Source: Methylobacterium aerolatum
GTDB taxonomy: Bacteria > Pseudomonadota > Alphaproteobacteria > Rhizobiales > Beijerinckiaceae
Direction: 5' to 3'
Length of the DNA stretch: 64,000 nt
Assembly: GCF_022179085.1 (NCBI RefSeq)
Contig: NZ_BPQE01000021.1
Span: 62,001-126,000, forward strand
This document shows, one piece after another, positions 24,702 through 35,162 of the stretch (positions are counted from its first letter, which is position 1; each line of letters starts with the position of its first letter). Position numbers and translations under genes: made by a program. The notes beneath the pieces are model-generated. The model saw only the letters and a list, made by a program, of their open reading frames with translations, was not told the DNA's origin and searched no databases.

Positions 24702-26854
24702 AACCGCCCGGCGACGGTGAGGCGCACGGCCGTGGGCTCCACGGGGTGGAACACCCGGTCGATCAGCCCCTCGGCAGGCTCGCCGCGCAGGCGCGAGACG
24801 TAGGCGTAGGTGATCTGGTCCGCCTTGGCGTTCGTCAGGTTCAGGATGTCGAGGGACACGCTGATCCCGTTCTCGAAGGCGTAGCCGATCCGGCCGTTGA
24901 GCAGCGCCGTCGGGCGCGAGCGGATCGTGTTGTCCTCGATCAGGGGACGCGGCCCGAAATAGCGGAAGCGCAGGGAACCGAACCAGCCCAGCGGTTCGCC
25001 GAAGGTGATCCCCGCCGAGGCGATGGTGGTCGGCGCCTCCGGCACCCGGTTGCCGACGGGGTCATAGTCCGAGAACCGGGCATTGGTGACGGTGAGGTCG
25101 CCCTCCAGCGACAGCCAGGGGGTGACCGCGTAGCGGTTGGTCCATTCCACGCCGAAGCGCCGGGTCGGGCGGCTCGGCTCCGTGGTGCCGCTGTCGCCCT
25201 GGAACAGGTTCTCGGAGGCGAAATCCAGCCGGAACAGGGCGAGGCTCGTGGTGAGCCCGGCGATGGAGCGGTTGCGCAGGCCGATCTCGTAGCCCGTCGA
25301 GGGCACGAGGAAGGGCGAGCGGGTGGTGTTGAACAGCGACGACGTCGGATCGACGGTGGCGGTCACGCCGCGCACGTCGTTCGAGTGGAAGCCGCCTCCG
25401 TAGTTCACGTAGAGTTCGGTGTCGAACCACGGCCCGAGGACGAGACCGAGCTTCGGGTTGACGATCGCGTCCCGCGCCTTGCCGGAATTGGCCGGCGTGT
25501 CCGAGACGACGCTGGCGTAGAAGCCGTCCGCCCGGAAGCCGAGGCTGGTGCGCAGCCAGTCGGTCCAGCGCACGCGGTTGTCGACGTAGAAGGCCGCGCT
25601 CGTCTCCAGCACCCGGTCGTCGAGCACGCCCGAGCGGAACTGCCGGTTGGTCGTGTTGAACAGGCCGACGCGGATCGAATCCGTGCGGGTCTGCACGCCG
25701 ATCTCGTTCTCCATCGGCAGGCCGAACAGGTCGCCCTGGAAGATGTGGAGCGCCTCGCCACCGCCGAGGATGCGCTGGTCGAGCTGGTGGAACTGGTCGC
25801 CGTTGACGGGATCGTTCAGGACATACGTGAAGTCGTTGAACAGGTTGAGCTGCGAGCGGACGATATAGGCCGAGGCCCGCGTCACGCCGGTGGCGTCCGT
25901 CGCGCTGAAGCGCCCCGAGAGGGAGAAGCGCGAGGTGTCACCTCCGTCGGTGGGGTTCAGGGTACCGTACCGATCGAGTTGGCCGGACACCACGGCGCGC
26001 TCGGGGATCTGGTTCGTGGCCGTCCAGCGGGAGGCGTAGGCCATGCCGGTGACGGAGAAGCCGTCGAGCGCCGTGCCCTGGCTGTAGCGGGCCACCGTGC
26101 TGATCTTGCGCAGGGCATCGGGGACGACCCACGGTCCATCGTAGAGTTGCGCATCGGCGGCAAGCAGGAGGTTGCCCTCGGCAAGCGGCGCCGAGACGAT
26201 GTTGAGGGCGCGCTTGTAGCCGAAGCTCCCAATCGAGGTGAGCGCGAGGTTCTTCGGCACGCTGTCGAGGTAGTCGATGCGCACCGAGCCGGCGGAGGCG
26301 AAGTCGCCGTCGCGGACGAAGTATGGCCCCTTGTGGAACTCCACCGCCCCGACGAGTTCGGGGATGAGGAAGTTGAGGTCGGCATAGCCCTGCCCGTGGG
26401 CATGGGTGCGCATGTTGAGCGGCATGCCGTCGAGGAACAGGGCGATGTCGGTGCCGTGGTCGAGGTTGAAGCCGCGCAGGAAGAACTGGTTGGCTTTGCC
26501 CTCGCCGGAATGCTGCGTGACGATCAGCCCCGGGACGGCCTCCAGCACCTCGCCGGGGCGCGTCACGGGCCGGTTGTTGACCTGCGCGCCCGTGAGGATC
26601 CCGGCGCTCGCCGAATCGACCGCGAGGAGGGCGCCGCCGACGCCCGTGACGCCCCCGACGTAGCCGGCGCTCGCGCTGGGACCCGGCGCGGGCGTCGCGG
26701 CCGCCGGGGCCGCCACGACGGAGATTTCCTCAAGCCGCGCCTCGGCGGGGCCGCCGCCGGGCGGCAGGGCCTGAGCGCGGAGGGCAGCGGGCCCGAGGCC
26801 GCAGCCCCAGGATACGACGAGCGCAAGGGACGCGCGGAGGGACGGACGGAACAC
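24698..26854 (-). CDS. TonB-dependent receptor under cobalamin riboswitch control
   Basis: This 718-residue outer-membrane receptor has a signal peptide, a TonB-box-like segment (LEEISVVAA near residue 41), and a plug domain (VLEAVPGLIVTQHSGEGKANQFFLRGFNLDHGTDIALFLDG lies at about 103-145). A beta-barrel follows, ending in the required aromatic (VAGRF). A cobalamin riboswitch lies directly upstream on the same strand, so synthesis is shut off when B12 is plentiful. It is therefore a candidate for uptake of B12 or a corrinoid precursor, although the sequence is not an obvious BtuB; cobalt chelates are possible too. The GTG start is used; no BtuFCD genes are nearby. Confidence 0.92.
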   Translation of the reverse strand: MFRPSLRASLALVVSWGCGLGPAALRAQALPPGGGPAEARLEEISVVAAPAAATPAPGPSASAGYVGGVTGVGGALLAVDSASAGILTGAQVNNRPVTRPGEVLEAVPGLIVTQHSGEGKANQFFLRGFNLDHGTDIALFLDGMPLNMRTHAHGQGYADLNFLIPELVGAVEFHKGPYFVRDGDFASAGSVRIDYLDSVPKNLALTSIGSFGYKRALNIVSAPLAEGNLLLAADAQLYDGPWVVPDALRKISTVARYSQGTALDGFSVTGMAYASRWTATNQIPERAVVSGQLDRYGTLNPTDGGDTSRFSLSGRFSATDATGVTRASAYIVRSQLNLFNDFTYVLNDPVNGDQFHQLDQRILGGGEALHIFQGDLFGLPMENEIGVQTRTDSIRVGLFNTTNRQFRSGVLDDRVLETSAAFYVDNRVRWTDWLRTSLGFRADGFYASVVSDTPANSGKARDAIVNPKLGLVLGPWFDTELYVNYGGGFHSNDVRGVTATVDPTSSLFNTTRSPFLVPSTGYEIGLRNRSIAGLTTSLALFRLDFASENLFQGDSGTTEPSRPTRRFGVEWTNRYAVTPWLSLEGDLTVTNARFSDYDPVGNRVPEAPTTIASAGITFGEPLGWFGSLRFRYFGPRPLIEDNTIRSRPTALLNGRIGYAFENGISVSLDILNLTNAKADQITYAYVSRLRGEPAEGLIDRVFHPVEPTAVRLTVAGRF

Positions 26855-26980
26855 GGGAGCCTCGAGGGCGGCAGTGGCACGTCACCGCGAATGACGTCTC
26901 CCCGCCCGAGCCTCCCGGCCCGGCGCTTCGACACCCGCCAGGACACCCCGCCCGGCGCGTTTCGCGTGTGACCACGACTG

Positions 26981-27152
26981 ACGGCAGGTCTCCTGGCTCG
27001 CGGGTCGCCGCTCGTCCACCGTCTTCCCGGGCCGGAGCCCAGTGACGTGCGTGGTGGACGAGCTCGCCGCTCACAGTTGCGGGGGCAGCCGCGGCATCGG
27101 GGTCAAGTCCCTCACCGCGTTCCCTTTTGATCCCCGAGGGGAACCGTCGCCC
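26981..27152 (-). promoter_or_regulatory. Cobalamin (adenosylcobalamin-type) riboswitch
   Basis: On the minus strand the element reads GGTTCCC...AAAAGGGAA near its 5' end, then CCGCGGCTGCCCCCGCAACTG, then CACTGG, GGGAAGACGG, and closes with GCGAGCCAGGAGACCTGCC, the B12-box. All conserved blocks appear in the order of the Rfam Cobalamin family. The nearest downstream gene is the TonB receptor starting 126 bases further on. The complementary segments GTCCACCACGCAC and GGTGGACGAGC allow a variable stem between the blocks. Ligand binding would block translation or end transcription. Confidence 0.95.
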
Positions 27153-27244
27153 CGAACGTAGGGAGAGAGCCGATGGCGCGTCAATCGAGGCTGACGCAAA
27201 ACGCCGGACTGTGGCTTTCGGGCAGGGGCCCGGGACGCGCCCGA

Positions 27245-28390
27245 TCAGGTGAAGCGGAGGTTGCTTCGGGTCAGGTCGGCGATGGACGAGCAGCCCATGA
27301 GCCGCATGTCGCGCTCGATCTCGGCCTTCATCAGCCCGAGCGCCCGCTCGACCCCCTTCTGGCCGGCGGCCGCCAGGGGGAACAGGTAGAAGCGGCCGAG
27401 GCCGACGGCCTTCGCCCCGAGGGAAAGGGCCTTGAGGACGTGGGTGCCGCGCTGCACGCCGCCGTCCATGATGACGTCGATCTTGTCGCCCACCGCGTCC
27501 ACGATCTCCGCCAGCATGCCGAAGCCCGTGGTGGAGCCGTCGAGCTGGCGCCCGCCGTGGTTCGACAGGACGATGCCGGTGCAGCCGATCTCGACGGCGC
27601 GCTTGGCATCCTCCACCGACATCACGCCCTTGAGGCAGAACTGGCCGCCCCATTCCTGCACCATGGCGGCGACGTCGTCCCAGGTCATGCTCGGATCGAG
27701 CATCTCGGTGAAGTACCGGCTGATGGAGAGGGCGCCGCCGCCCATGTCCACGTGGTTGTCGAGCTGCGGCAGCTTGAACTTCTCGTGCGTCAGGTAGTTC
27801 AGGGCCCAGGCGGGCTTCACCGCGAACTGGACCATGCCGCCCAGCGTCAGGCGGAAGGGAATCGAGAAGCCCGTGCGCTTGTCGCGCTCGCGGTTGCCGC
27901 CGGTGATGCTGTCGACGGTGAGCATCATCACCTCGATGCCGGCCTGCTTGGCGCGGGCCATCATCTCGCGGTTCAGGCCGCGGTCCTTGTGGAAGTAGAA
28001 CTGGTAGACCTGCGGCCCGCCGCTGATCCGCCTCGCCTCCTCCAGGCTCACCGTCCCGAGGGAGGAGACGCCGAACATCGTGCCGTAGTGGCCCGCCGCC
28101 GCCGCGACCGCCCGCTCGCCCTGGTGGTGGAACAGCCGCTGCAGGGCCGTGGGCGAGCAGTAGACCGGCAGGGCGAGCTTCTGGCCCATCACCGTCACCG
28201 ACATGTCGATGTCGCGCACGCCCCGCAGGACGTTGGGCACGAGGCTGCACGAGTCGAAGGACGAGGTGTTGCGCCGATACGTGACCTCGTCGTCGGCGGC
28301 GCCGTCGATGTAGTCGAAGATCGGGCCCGGCAGGCGGCTCTTCGCCATCCGGCGGAAATCGTGGAACGAATGGCAATCGGTCAGGCGCAT
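27245..28390 (-). CDS. lldD: FMN-dependent L-lactate dehydrogenase
   Basis: This 381-residue TIM-barrel flavoenzyme belongs to the alpha-hydroxyacid oxidase family. Conserved blocks: IFDYIDGAADDEVTYRRN near 25-42, the FMN-binding PVYCSPTALQRLFH, FYFHKDRGLN, and the active-site region GIVLSNHGGRQLDG with its catalytic His and Arg. IDVIMDGGVQRGTHVLKALSLGA (about 305-327) binds the FMN phosphate. It oxidises L-lactate to pyruvate at the membrane and feeds electrons to the respiratory chain. It is downstream of a lactate permease gene on the same strand, with a strong hairpin in the 77-base gap. The ATG at 28390 gives MRLTDCHSFHDFRRMAK; the upstream frame is not protein-like. Confidence 0.95.
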   Translation of the reverse strand: MRLTDCHSFHDFRRMAKSRLPGPIFDYIDGAADDEVTYRRNTSSFDSCSLVPNVLRGVRDIDMSVTVMGQKLALPVYCSPTALQRLFHHQGERAVAAAAGHYGTMFGVSSLGTVSLEEARRISGGPQVYQFYFHKDRGLNREMMARAKQAGIEVMMLTVDSITGGNRERDKRTGFSIPFRLTLGGMVQFAVKPAWALNYLTHEKFKLPQLDNHVDMGGGALSISRYFTEMLDPSMTWDDVAAMVQEWGGQFCLKGVMSVEDAKRAVEIGCTGIVLSNHGGRQLDGSTTGFGMLAEIVDAVGDKIDVIMDGGVQRGTHVLKALSLGAKAVGLGRFYLFPLAAAGQKGVERALGLMKAEIERDMRLMGCSSIADLTRSNLRFT

Positions 28391-28429
28391 CGCATCAACT
28401 CCGCGGGGGCTCGCGATCCTTCGGGTACG

Positions 28430-28457
28430 GAGAGGGGGCGCCGGAGCGCCCCCTCTC
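28430..28457 (-). terminator. Strong intercistronic hairpin between lldP and lldD
   Basis: A perfect 12-bp stem (GAGAGGGGGCGC with GCGCCCCCTCTC) closes a 4-base loop between the permease stop and the dehydrogenase start. There is no T-run. It may attenuate transcription into lldD or protect the upstream mRNA. Confidence 0.6.
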
Positions 28458-28467
28458 GCAGCGTGCC

Positions 28468-30153
<1,686 letters not shown>

Positions 30154-30312
30154 GGCGGTCTCCTCCTCGGGGCGCGGGCCCTCACGTCCCCGATCCGTCG
30201 ATCCGCTGGCGGCGTCCAGACGGGGATCGGGATGACGATGGCTTTTTCGGTGGTGCCGCTCCGGTCGCGGTTCGTGGCCGGAACGGGCCCCCCCTGACTG
30301 AAGCGGCCCAGC

Positions 30313-30331
30313 TGGTAAAATGTTTTTACCA
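30313..30331. promoter_or_regulatory. Probable operator of the lactate regulon
   Basis: TGGTAAAATGTTTTTACCA is a perfect 8-bp inverted repeat with a 3-base spacer in the AT-rich gap between lldP and the divergent regulator. A second palindromic patch, CAATTGGAAATTTCAATTG, lies 8 bases away at 30339-30357. FadR/LldR-type regulators bind related sites with a GGT and ACC half; here the half-sites are TGGT and ACCA. It is positioned to control both directions. Confidence 0.6.
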
Positions 30332-30413
30332 ACCCAGTCAATTGGAAATTTCAATTGTCCGCCGCGTCGCGAGAGGGCATTCCTAGGCTGACGAGGGGTT
30401 GGGGGGCACGGCC

Positions 30414-31199
30414 GTGGATCAGGACCCGATCAAGGGCGGGAGCATCGCGGTGAGCACCGCCCGCCATCTCAGGGACCTGATCGCCGAGGGCTCGCTCAGC
30501 CCCGGCGACCTGCTGCTGCCCGAGCGGGACCTCGCCCACCTCCTCAACGTCTCGCGTCCCACCCTGCGCCAGGGCATCAAGATGCTGGAGGAAGACGGCC
30601 TGATCGTCGCGACGCCCGCCGGCCGCTCGGTGGCGCCGCTGGGGCGGGCGATCACCGATCCGCTGATCGCGCTGATCGCGTCCCACGCGGACGTGGTGGA
30701 CGACTACTTGGAGTTCCGGGCGACGACCGAGCGCATGGCCGCCCGCCTCGCCGCCGAGCGGGCCAATGCCGTGGACCGGGCACGCCTCGCCGCCTGCCTG
30801 GAGCGGATCGACCGCGCCCACGGCGAGGGCGCCCCCCTGGAGGAGGCCGAGGCCGACGTCGAGCTGCATCTCGCGGTCTACGAGGCGAGCCACAACCTCG
30901 TGGTTCTGCACACGATGCGCGCCCTCTCCGGCATGTTGCGCCAGGGCGTGATCGAAAACCGCGAGAAGCTTTTCGCCCGGCCCGAGACCCGCGACCGGCT
31001 GCGCGACCAGCACCGGGCGATCATCGAGAGCGTGCTGGCGGGCGACGCGGCGAAGGCGGCCGAGGCCGCCGAGGCGCATATCCACTACACGCATCGGGCG
31101 CTGACCGAGATCAGGGCCTCCGAGGCGCGCCTCCAGGTCTCCCTGCGCCGCCTGAACCACGGCGGCCTTACCGCGAAGCACAAGGGCGAACGGCCCTGA
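30414..31199 (+). CDS. lldR: GntR-family regulator of lactate utilisation (FCD/LldR-like)
   Basis: This 261-residue regulator has an N-terminal GntR winged helix (LPERDLAHLLNVSRPTLRQGIKMLEEDGLI) and a C-terminal all-helical FCD domain. The FCD metal-binding positions are seen in DVELHLAVYEASHN, HRAIIESVLAGD and EAHIHYT. It is divergent from lldPD and should repress them until L-lactate or a similar hydroxyacid binds. The GTG start has GGGGGG upstream; a TTG five codons earlier is an alternative. The symbol is given by context. Confidence 0.9.
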   Translation: MDQDPIKGGSIAVSTARHLRDLIAEGSLSPGDLLLPERDLAHLLNVSRPTLRQGIKMLEEDGLIVATPAGRSVAPLGRAITDPLIALIASHADVVDDYLEFRATTERMAARLAAERANAVDRARLAACLERIDRAHGEGAPLEEAEADVELHLAVYEASHNLVVLHTMRALSGMLRQGVIENREKLFARPETRDRLRDQHRAIIESVLAGDAAKAAEAAEAHIHYTHRALTEIRASEARLQVSLRRLNHGGLTAKHKGERP

Positions 31200-31256
31200 G
31201 AGCGTCGAAGGGACCGGCCGTGACGACGGCGAGCGGAGGCACCTTCGGGCCTGTCA

Positions 31257-31367
31257 CCCTCGCCGTCGTGGCGAACGCAGGGAAGCGATCCAGGGATGCG
31301 CCACGGTCGGAATCGGCCCGCTGCCCTCGATTGCTTCGGCTCGCGCTCGCAATCACGGTGAGGACAC
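31257..31367. repeat. Palindromic repeat type A, degenerate copy, inverted orientation
   Basis: CCTCGCCGTCGTGGCGAACG to the left and TTGCTTCGGCTCGCGCTCGC to the right form imperfect arms. The loop GATGCGCCACGGTCGGAA is the reverse complement of the loop of the 21252 element with one mismatch. The two copies are therefore the same element in opposite orientation, and the loop is better conserved than the arms. The surrounding gap 31200-31547 holds no gene. Confidence 0.75.
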
Positions 31368-31547
31368 GCGTGCAGGGTCAAATCCTTGCCGGGCGGGGGC
31401 GGCTTCCCGCGCCCGCCCGTGAGGAGCGCGTGGGCGGGCGAATATTGAACTTTCGGTCGGGATACCGCGCCGGCCCGTGGTGCTAGGATGGCGGCGGAAC
31501 GCCGAGCGGCCCGTCACGTGGCCGGGGCGAGGAACGAGGGACACGCC

Positions 31548-32147
31548 ATGGCCAATCCTGCCACCCTGCGGGGCCTTTCCGGTCTCAGCCTGGAACCGCC
31601 CGCCCTCAAGGGTTCGGCCCTGGTGATGGTCGATCTGCAGAACACCTACCGCGAGGGCGTGATGCGCCTCGAGGGCGTCGAGCCCGCGATCCGGGAGGCC
31701 GCCGCCCTGCTGGCCCGGGCCCGGGAGGCGGGAATCCCGATCTTCCACGTCCAGCACGATGCGGGGCCCGGCTCGCCCTACGACGTGCGGGCGGCGATCG
31801 GCCGGATCAGCGACGAGGTCGCCCCGCAGGGCGACGAGCCGGTGATCACCAAGGGCAAGCCGAGTTCCTTCGTCGGCACCGACCTCCAGGCCCGGCTCGA
31901 CGCCACGGGGCGGCAGGACGTGGTGATCGTGGGCTTCATGACCCACATGTGCATCAATTCCACCGCGCGCAGCGCCTTCAGCCTGGGCCTCCGCCCGACC
32001 GTCGTCGCCGCCGCGACGGCGACCCGCGACCTGCCCGCGCCGGACGGCGCCATCGTCCCGGCCGCGCAACTCCAGGCGGCGAGCCTCGCCGCGCTCGGCG
32101 ACCTGTTCGCCGTGGTGGCGCGCCGGGGCGCCGACATTCCGGACTGA
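31548..32147 (+). CDS. Isochorismatase-family cysteine hydrolase
   Basis: This 199-residue protein has the catalytic triad of the family: Asp in VMVDLQNTY, Lys in VITKGKPSSF, and Cys in GFMTHMCINSTARSA with the preceding cis-peptide region. Members cleave amides or vinyl ethers, for example nicotinamide or isochorismate; the MTHMC form is widespread in uncharacterised hydrolases. The ATG has ACGAGGG upstream. A perfect 10-bp terminator hairpin follows the gene. No pathway partner is adjacent. Confidence 0.92.
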   Translation: MANPATLRGLSGLSLEPPALKGSALVMVDLQNTYREGVMRLEGVEPAIREAAALLARAREAGIPIFHVQHDAGPGSPYDVRAAIGRISDEVAPQGDEPVITKGKPSSFVGTDLQARLDATGRQDVVIVGFMTHMCINSTARSAFSLGLRPTVVAAATATRDLPAPDGAIVPAAQLQAASLAALGDLFAVVARRGADIPD

Positions 32148-32157
32148 ACCTCCGCCG

Positions 32158-32185
32158 CGCCCACGCCCTTCCTGTGGCGTGGGCG
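32158..32185 (+). terminator. Terminator hairpin after the hydrolase gene
   Basis: CGCCCACGCC and GGCGTGGGCG form a perfect 10-bp stem around an 8-base loop, starting 10 bases after the stop codon. No T-tract follows. It separates the hydrolase from the Zur-like promoter. Confidence 0.6.
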
Positions 32186-32196
32186 AAAGGCAGCGC

Positions 32197-32225
32197 TTGA
32201 CTCTGTAATGTTATACCATTCTAAA
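32197..32225 (+). promoter_or_regulatory. Promoter with Zur-like box before the CobW GTPase gene
   Basis: GTAATGTTATACCATTCT (32205-32222) matches the alphaproteobacterial Zur palindrome GTAATGTTATAACATTAC at most positions. It sits between TTGACT (32197-32202) and TCTAAA (32220-32225), which are 17 bases apart as -35 and -10, so a bound repressor would block RNA polymerase. Zinc-starvation control of a zinc GTPase chaperone is the expected logic. Confidence 0.72.
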
Positions 32226-32260
32226 ACGGCGATCCCCCCTCGTCGACGAATGGAGATCGT

Positions 32261-33481
32261 ATGGACACGCGCGACGCCCGCCTCCCCGTAACGGTGCTCT
32301 CTGGCTTCCTCGGTGCGGGCAAGACGACCCTGCTCAACCACGTCCTCCACAACCGGGAAGGCCGCCGGGTGGCGGTGATCGTCAACGACATGAGCGAGGT
32401 GAACATCGACGCCGACCTCGTGCGCGACGGCGGCGCCGACCTCTCCCGGACCGACGAGCGGCTGGTGGAGATGACCAACGGCTGCATCTGCTGCACCCTG
32501 CGGGACGACCTGCTGGACGAGGTGCGCCGCCTCTCCCGGGACGGGCGGTTCGACTACCTGCTGATCGAGGGCACGGGGATCGCGGAGCCGCTGCCCATCG
32601 CCTCGACCTTCTCGTTCCGCGACGAGGAGGGCGGCTCGCTGTCGGACGTCGCCCGGCTCGACACGATGGTCACCGTGGTCGATGCGATCAACCTCCTGAA
32701 GGATTACGGCTCGAACGACTTCCTCCGCGACCGGGGCGAGACGGCGGGCGAGCAGGACACGCGGACCCTGGTCGATCTCCTCGTGGAGCAGATCGAGTTC
32801 GCGGACGTGGTGGTGATCAACAAGGCCCGGGACGTCACGGCCGAGCATCTCGCCCTGGTGCGCGCGGTGGTGCGGGGCCTGAACGGCGACGCGCGGATCG
32901 TGGAGGCGAGCCAGGGCCAGGTGCCCCTCGATGCGGTCCTCGACACGGGCCTGTTCGACGAGGAGCGGGCGCAGCGGCATCCGCTCTGGTTCAAGGAACT
33001 CTACGGCGCCGCCGAGCACCTGCCCGAGACGGAGGAATACGGCATCGGTTCCTTCGTCTACCGGGCGCGGCGGCCCTTCGATCCGGCGCGCTTCAAGGCG
33101 TTCATCGACGCAACCTGGCCGGGGCTGATCCGGGCCAAGGGCCATTTCTGGCTGGCGACCCGGCCGAACTGGGTCGGCGAGTTCTCCCTTGCCGGGGCCG
33201 TCGCCCACGTCTCCGCGATGGGGTTCTGGTGGACCGCCGTGCCCAGGGAGCGCTGGCCGGAGGCGGGGGAGTTCCACGAGCGCCTGAAGGGCGTGTGGAG
33301 CGACGTGTGGGGCGACCGCCGCCAGGAATTGGTCTTCATCGGCACCGGCATGGACCGGGAGGCCATCACGGCGGCCCTCGATGCCTGCCTCGTGGAGGCG
33401 GTCCGCGAGGCCGCCCCCTTCGATCCGGCCCCCTATCGCGGCCTGCCCGACCCGTTCCCCGCCTGGAAGCAGGCGGCCTGA
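32261..33481 (+). CDS. CobW/COG0523 GTPase, probable zinc metallochaperone
   Basis: This 406-residue protein has Walker [10 protein letters not shown] near residue 14, the metal-binding CxCC motif (NGCICCTL near residue 76), a Walker B-type ESGG-like region replaced here by [12 protein letters not shown], and the guanine-binding NKAR. The C-terminal CobW_C domain carries [14 protein letters not shown] and [15 protein letters not shown]0523 proteins deliver metals, using GTP, to client enzymes. A Zur-like operator in the promoter supports zinc. Spacing from the box to the ATG is about 40 bases. The gene ends in a hairpin shared with the convergent DoxX gene. Confidence 0.92.
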   Translation: MDTRDARLPVTVLSGFLGAGKTTLLNHVLHNREGRRVAVIVNDMSEVNIDADLVRDGGADLSRTDERLVEMTNGCICCTLRDDLLDEVRRLSRDGRFDYLLIEGTGIAEPLPIASTFSFRDEEGGSLSDVARLDTMVTVVDAINLLKDYGSNDFLRDRGETAGEQDTRTLVDLLVEQIEFADVVVINKARDVTAEHLALVRAVVRGLNGDARIVEASQGQVPLDAVLDTGLFDEERAQRHPLWFKELYGAAEHLPETEEYGIGSFVYRARRPFDPARFKAFIDATWPGLIRAKGHFWLATRPNWVGEFSLAGAVAHVSAMGFWWTAVPRERWPEAGEFHERLKGVWSDVWGDRRQELVFIGTGMDREAITAALDACLVEAVREAAPFDPAPYRGLPDPFPAWKQAA

Positions 33482-33496
33482 GGGAGGCGCCTCAGG
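33477..33496. terminator. Convergent terminator with both stop codons in its arms
   Basis: CCTGAGG and CCTCAGG form a perfect 7-bp stem around GAGGCG. The TGA of the CobW gene and the complementary stop of doxX lie symmetrically in the two arms. The design is the same as at 24673. Confidence 0.6.
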
Positions 33497-33875
33497 CGCG
33501 TCGGCGCATGAGCGCGTCGACGCTCCACGGGCCGGGACCGGCGGCGGCGATGTAGAGGAACACGAAGCTGTAGAGGGCGGCGAGTTCGCCCTTGTTGAGG
33601 ATCGGGTAGAAGCCCATCGGCGCGTGGACCAGGAAATAGGCCACGGCGGTCATGCCCGAGAGCAGGAAGGCCACGGGGCGCGTCAGCAGCCCGATCACCA
33701 GGAGCGCACCGCCGACGAGTTCGAACAGGCCGGCGATCCAGGCGGGCGAGAATTGCGGCGGGTTCACCGGCTCGGGGAAGCCGAGGAACTTGGCCGTGCC
33801 GTGCTGGAGCAGCAGCAGCGCCGAGGCGATGCGCAGGACGCTGAGGAGACGGGCGGTCCACACGGGATCGATCAT
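33492..33875 (-). CDS. DoxX-family membrane protein
   Basis: This 127-residue protein has four helices: LLSVLRIASALLLLQHG, AWIAGLFELVGGALLVIGLL, VAFLLSGMTAVAYFLV and LYSFVFLYIAAAGPGPWSVDAL. The pattern R-x-x-x-x-x-L-x-x-Q-H-G-x-x-K near the start and GPGPWSVD near the end are typical of DoxX. Such proteins have been linked to thiosulfate oxidation in archaea and to redox stress complexes in mycobacteria; the role here is unknown. Its promoter region is shared with the divergent ABC operon. Confidence 0.9.
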   Translation of the reverse strand: MIDPVWTARLLSVLRIASALLLLQHGTAKFLGFPEPVNPPQFSPAWIAGLFELVGGALLVIGLLTRPVAFLLSGMTAVAYFLVHAPMGFYPILNKGELAALYSFVFLYIAAAGPGPWSVDALMRRRA

Positions 33876-34102
33876 GGTCGGGCAGGCTCCGGGCCGGACA
33901 AATCCGGCAAGGCCCACAAGGACAACGCCGAACGAATTGTGGCAAGGGCCAAGCTTGCCAAGCCGGACTGCGTCTCGCGCAGGGATCGAGGGAGGTGTCG
34001 GCTGGGAGGGGTTCTTCGTGCGCCCCGATGGATGTTGCCTTCCGGCGAGCCGATCCCGTAAGCGGAGCGGTGATCGCTCCTTCCTCCCGCCGGCCCGCCC
34101 CC

Positions 34103-35152
34103 ATGTTCACGAGACGTCGCATCCTGGAGGCCGGCTCGCTCGCGGGTGCGGCGGCCCTCGTTCCGTCGGCGGGGCGCGCGCAAGCCCGCCCCCAGGCCCG
34201 CACCACGCCCCTGACCCTCAAGGTCGGCCTGATCCCGATCCTGGCCGCCGCGCCGATCACCGTGGCCGAGAAGGAGGGCTGGCTCAAGGAGGCGGGTCTG
34301 GCCACCGCCGTCACCACCTTCGAATCCGGCCCCAACGCCATCCAGGCCCTGGCCTCCGGCACCCTCGACGTCTACGTCGCGGGCGTGGCTCCCCTGATCG
34401 TCGCGCGCTCGCGGGGGCTCGACATCAAGGTGGTCGCCTCCACCGCCGTGGAGGAGAACGTGTTCGTGGCCGCGCCGAAGCTCGCCCGCTTCGCCGAGGC
34501 GGGCATTCCGCCGGCCGAGGTGTTCAAGCGCTTCCGCGCCGCCACCGGCGCCCCCGCCCGGCTGGCCACCCAGCCGCTCGGCTCCGTGCCCAACACGACG
34601 CTGCAATACTGGCTTTTCGAGGTGGCCAAGGCCGACCCGAAGGATGTGGCCATCGTTTCCATGGGGATCGACGCGACGCAGCAGGCGATCCTGGCCGGGG
34701 CGGTGGACGGCGGCACCCTGCGCGAGCCCGCCGTCTCCATCGTCACGGGCCGCAACCCGGAGATCCGCCTGCTGGCCCTCGGCGGGGAGATGTTCCCGAG
34801 CCAGCCGGGCACCGTGGTCGCCCTCACCAAGGCGTTCCTCGATCGCGAGCCCGAGGCCGCCCAGGCCCTCGTCACCGCCATCGTCCGGGCGATCGACCTG
34901 ATCGGCCGCGATCCGGCCCGGGTGGCCCCGGCCATCGAGGGGGCGCTGGGCAAGGGCCTCATCGACACCGCCACCATCCGGCGGGCGCTGGCCTCCCCGG
35001 CGACCCGGTTCGCCGCCGATCCCCGGGCCATCGTCGAGGCCACGGCGGCGATGCAGCGGTACCAGGTGAAGATCGGCGCCCTCGACAAGGAGGCGCCCCT
35101 CGACGGCCTGTTCGATCCGCGCCTCTACGAGCGCGCGGTCGCCGCGCGATGA
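34103..35152 (+). CDS. ABC transporter substrate-binding protein, SsuA/TauA/NMT1-like
   Basis: This 349-residue protein starts with a twin-arginine-like signal (FTRRRILEAGSLAGAAALV...GRAQA). The mature part begins LTLKVGLIPILAAAPITVAEKEG, the NMT1/SsuA opening, followed by FESGPNAIQALASGTLDVYVAG. The family binds sulfonates, nitrate, thiamine precursors or aromatic acids in the periplasm. The ATG follows GGCCCGCCCCC, a weak ribosome site. It is the first gene of an operon with a permease and an ATPase; the ligand is not predictable. Confidence 0.92.
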   Translation: MFTRRRILEAGSLAGAAALVPSAGRAQARPQARTTPLTLKVGLIPILAAAPITVAEKEGWLKEAGLATAVTTFESGPNAIQALASGTLDVYVAGVAPLIVARSRGLDIKVVASTAVEENVFVAAPKLARFAEAGIPPAEVFKRFRAATGAPARLATQPLGSVPNTTLQYWLFEVAKADPKDVAIVSMGIDATQQAILAGAVDGGTLREPAVSIVTGRNPEIRLLALGGEMFPSQPGTVVALTKAFLDREPEAAQALVTAIVRAIDLIGRDPARVAPAIEGALGKGLIDTATIRRALASPATRFAADPRAIVEATAAMQRYQVKIGALDKEAPLDGLFDPRLYERAVAAR

Positions 35153-35162
35153 AGGCTCCGGC

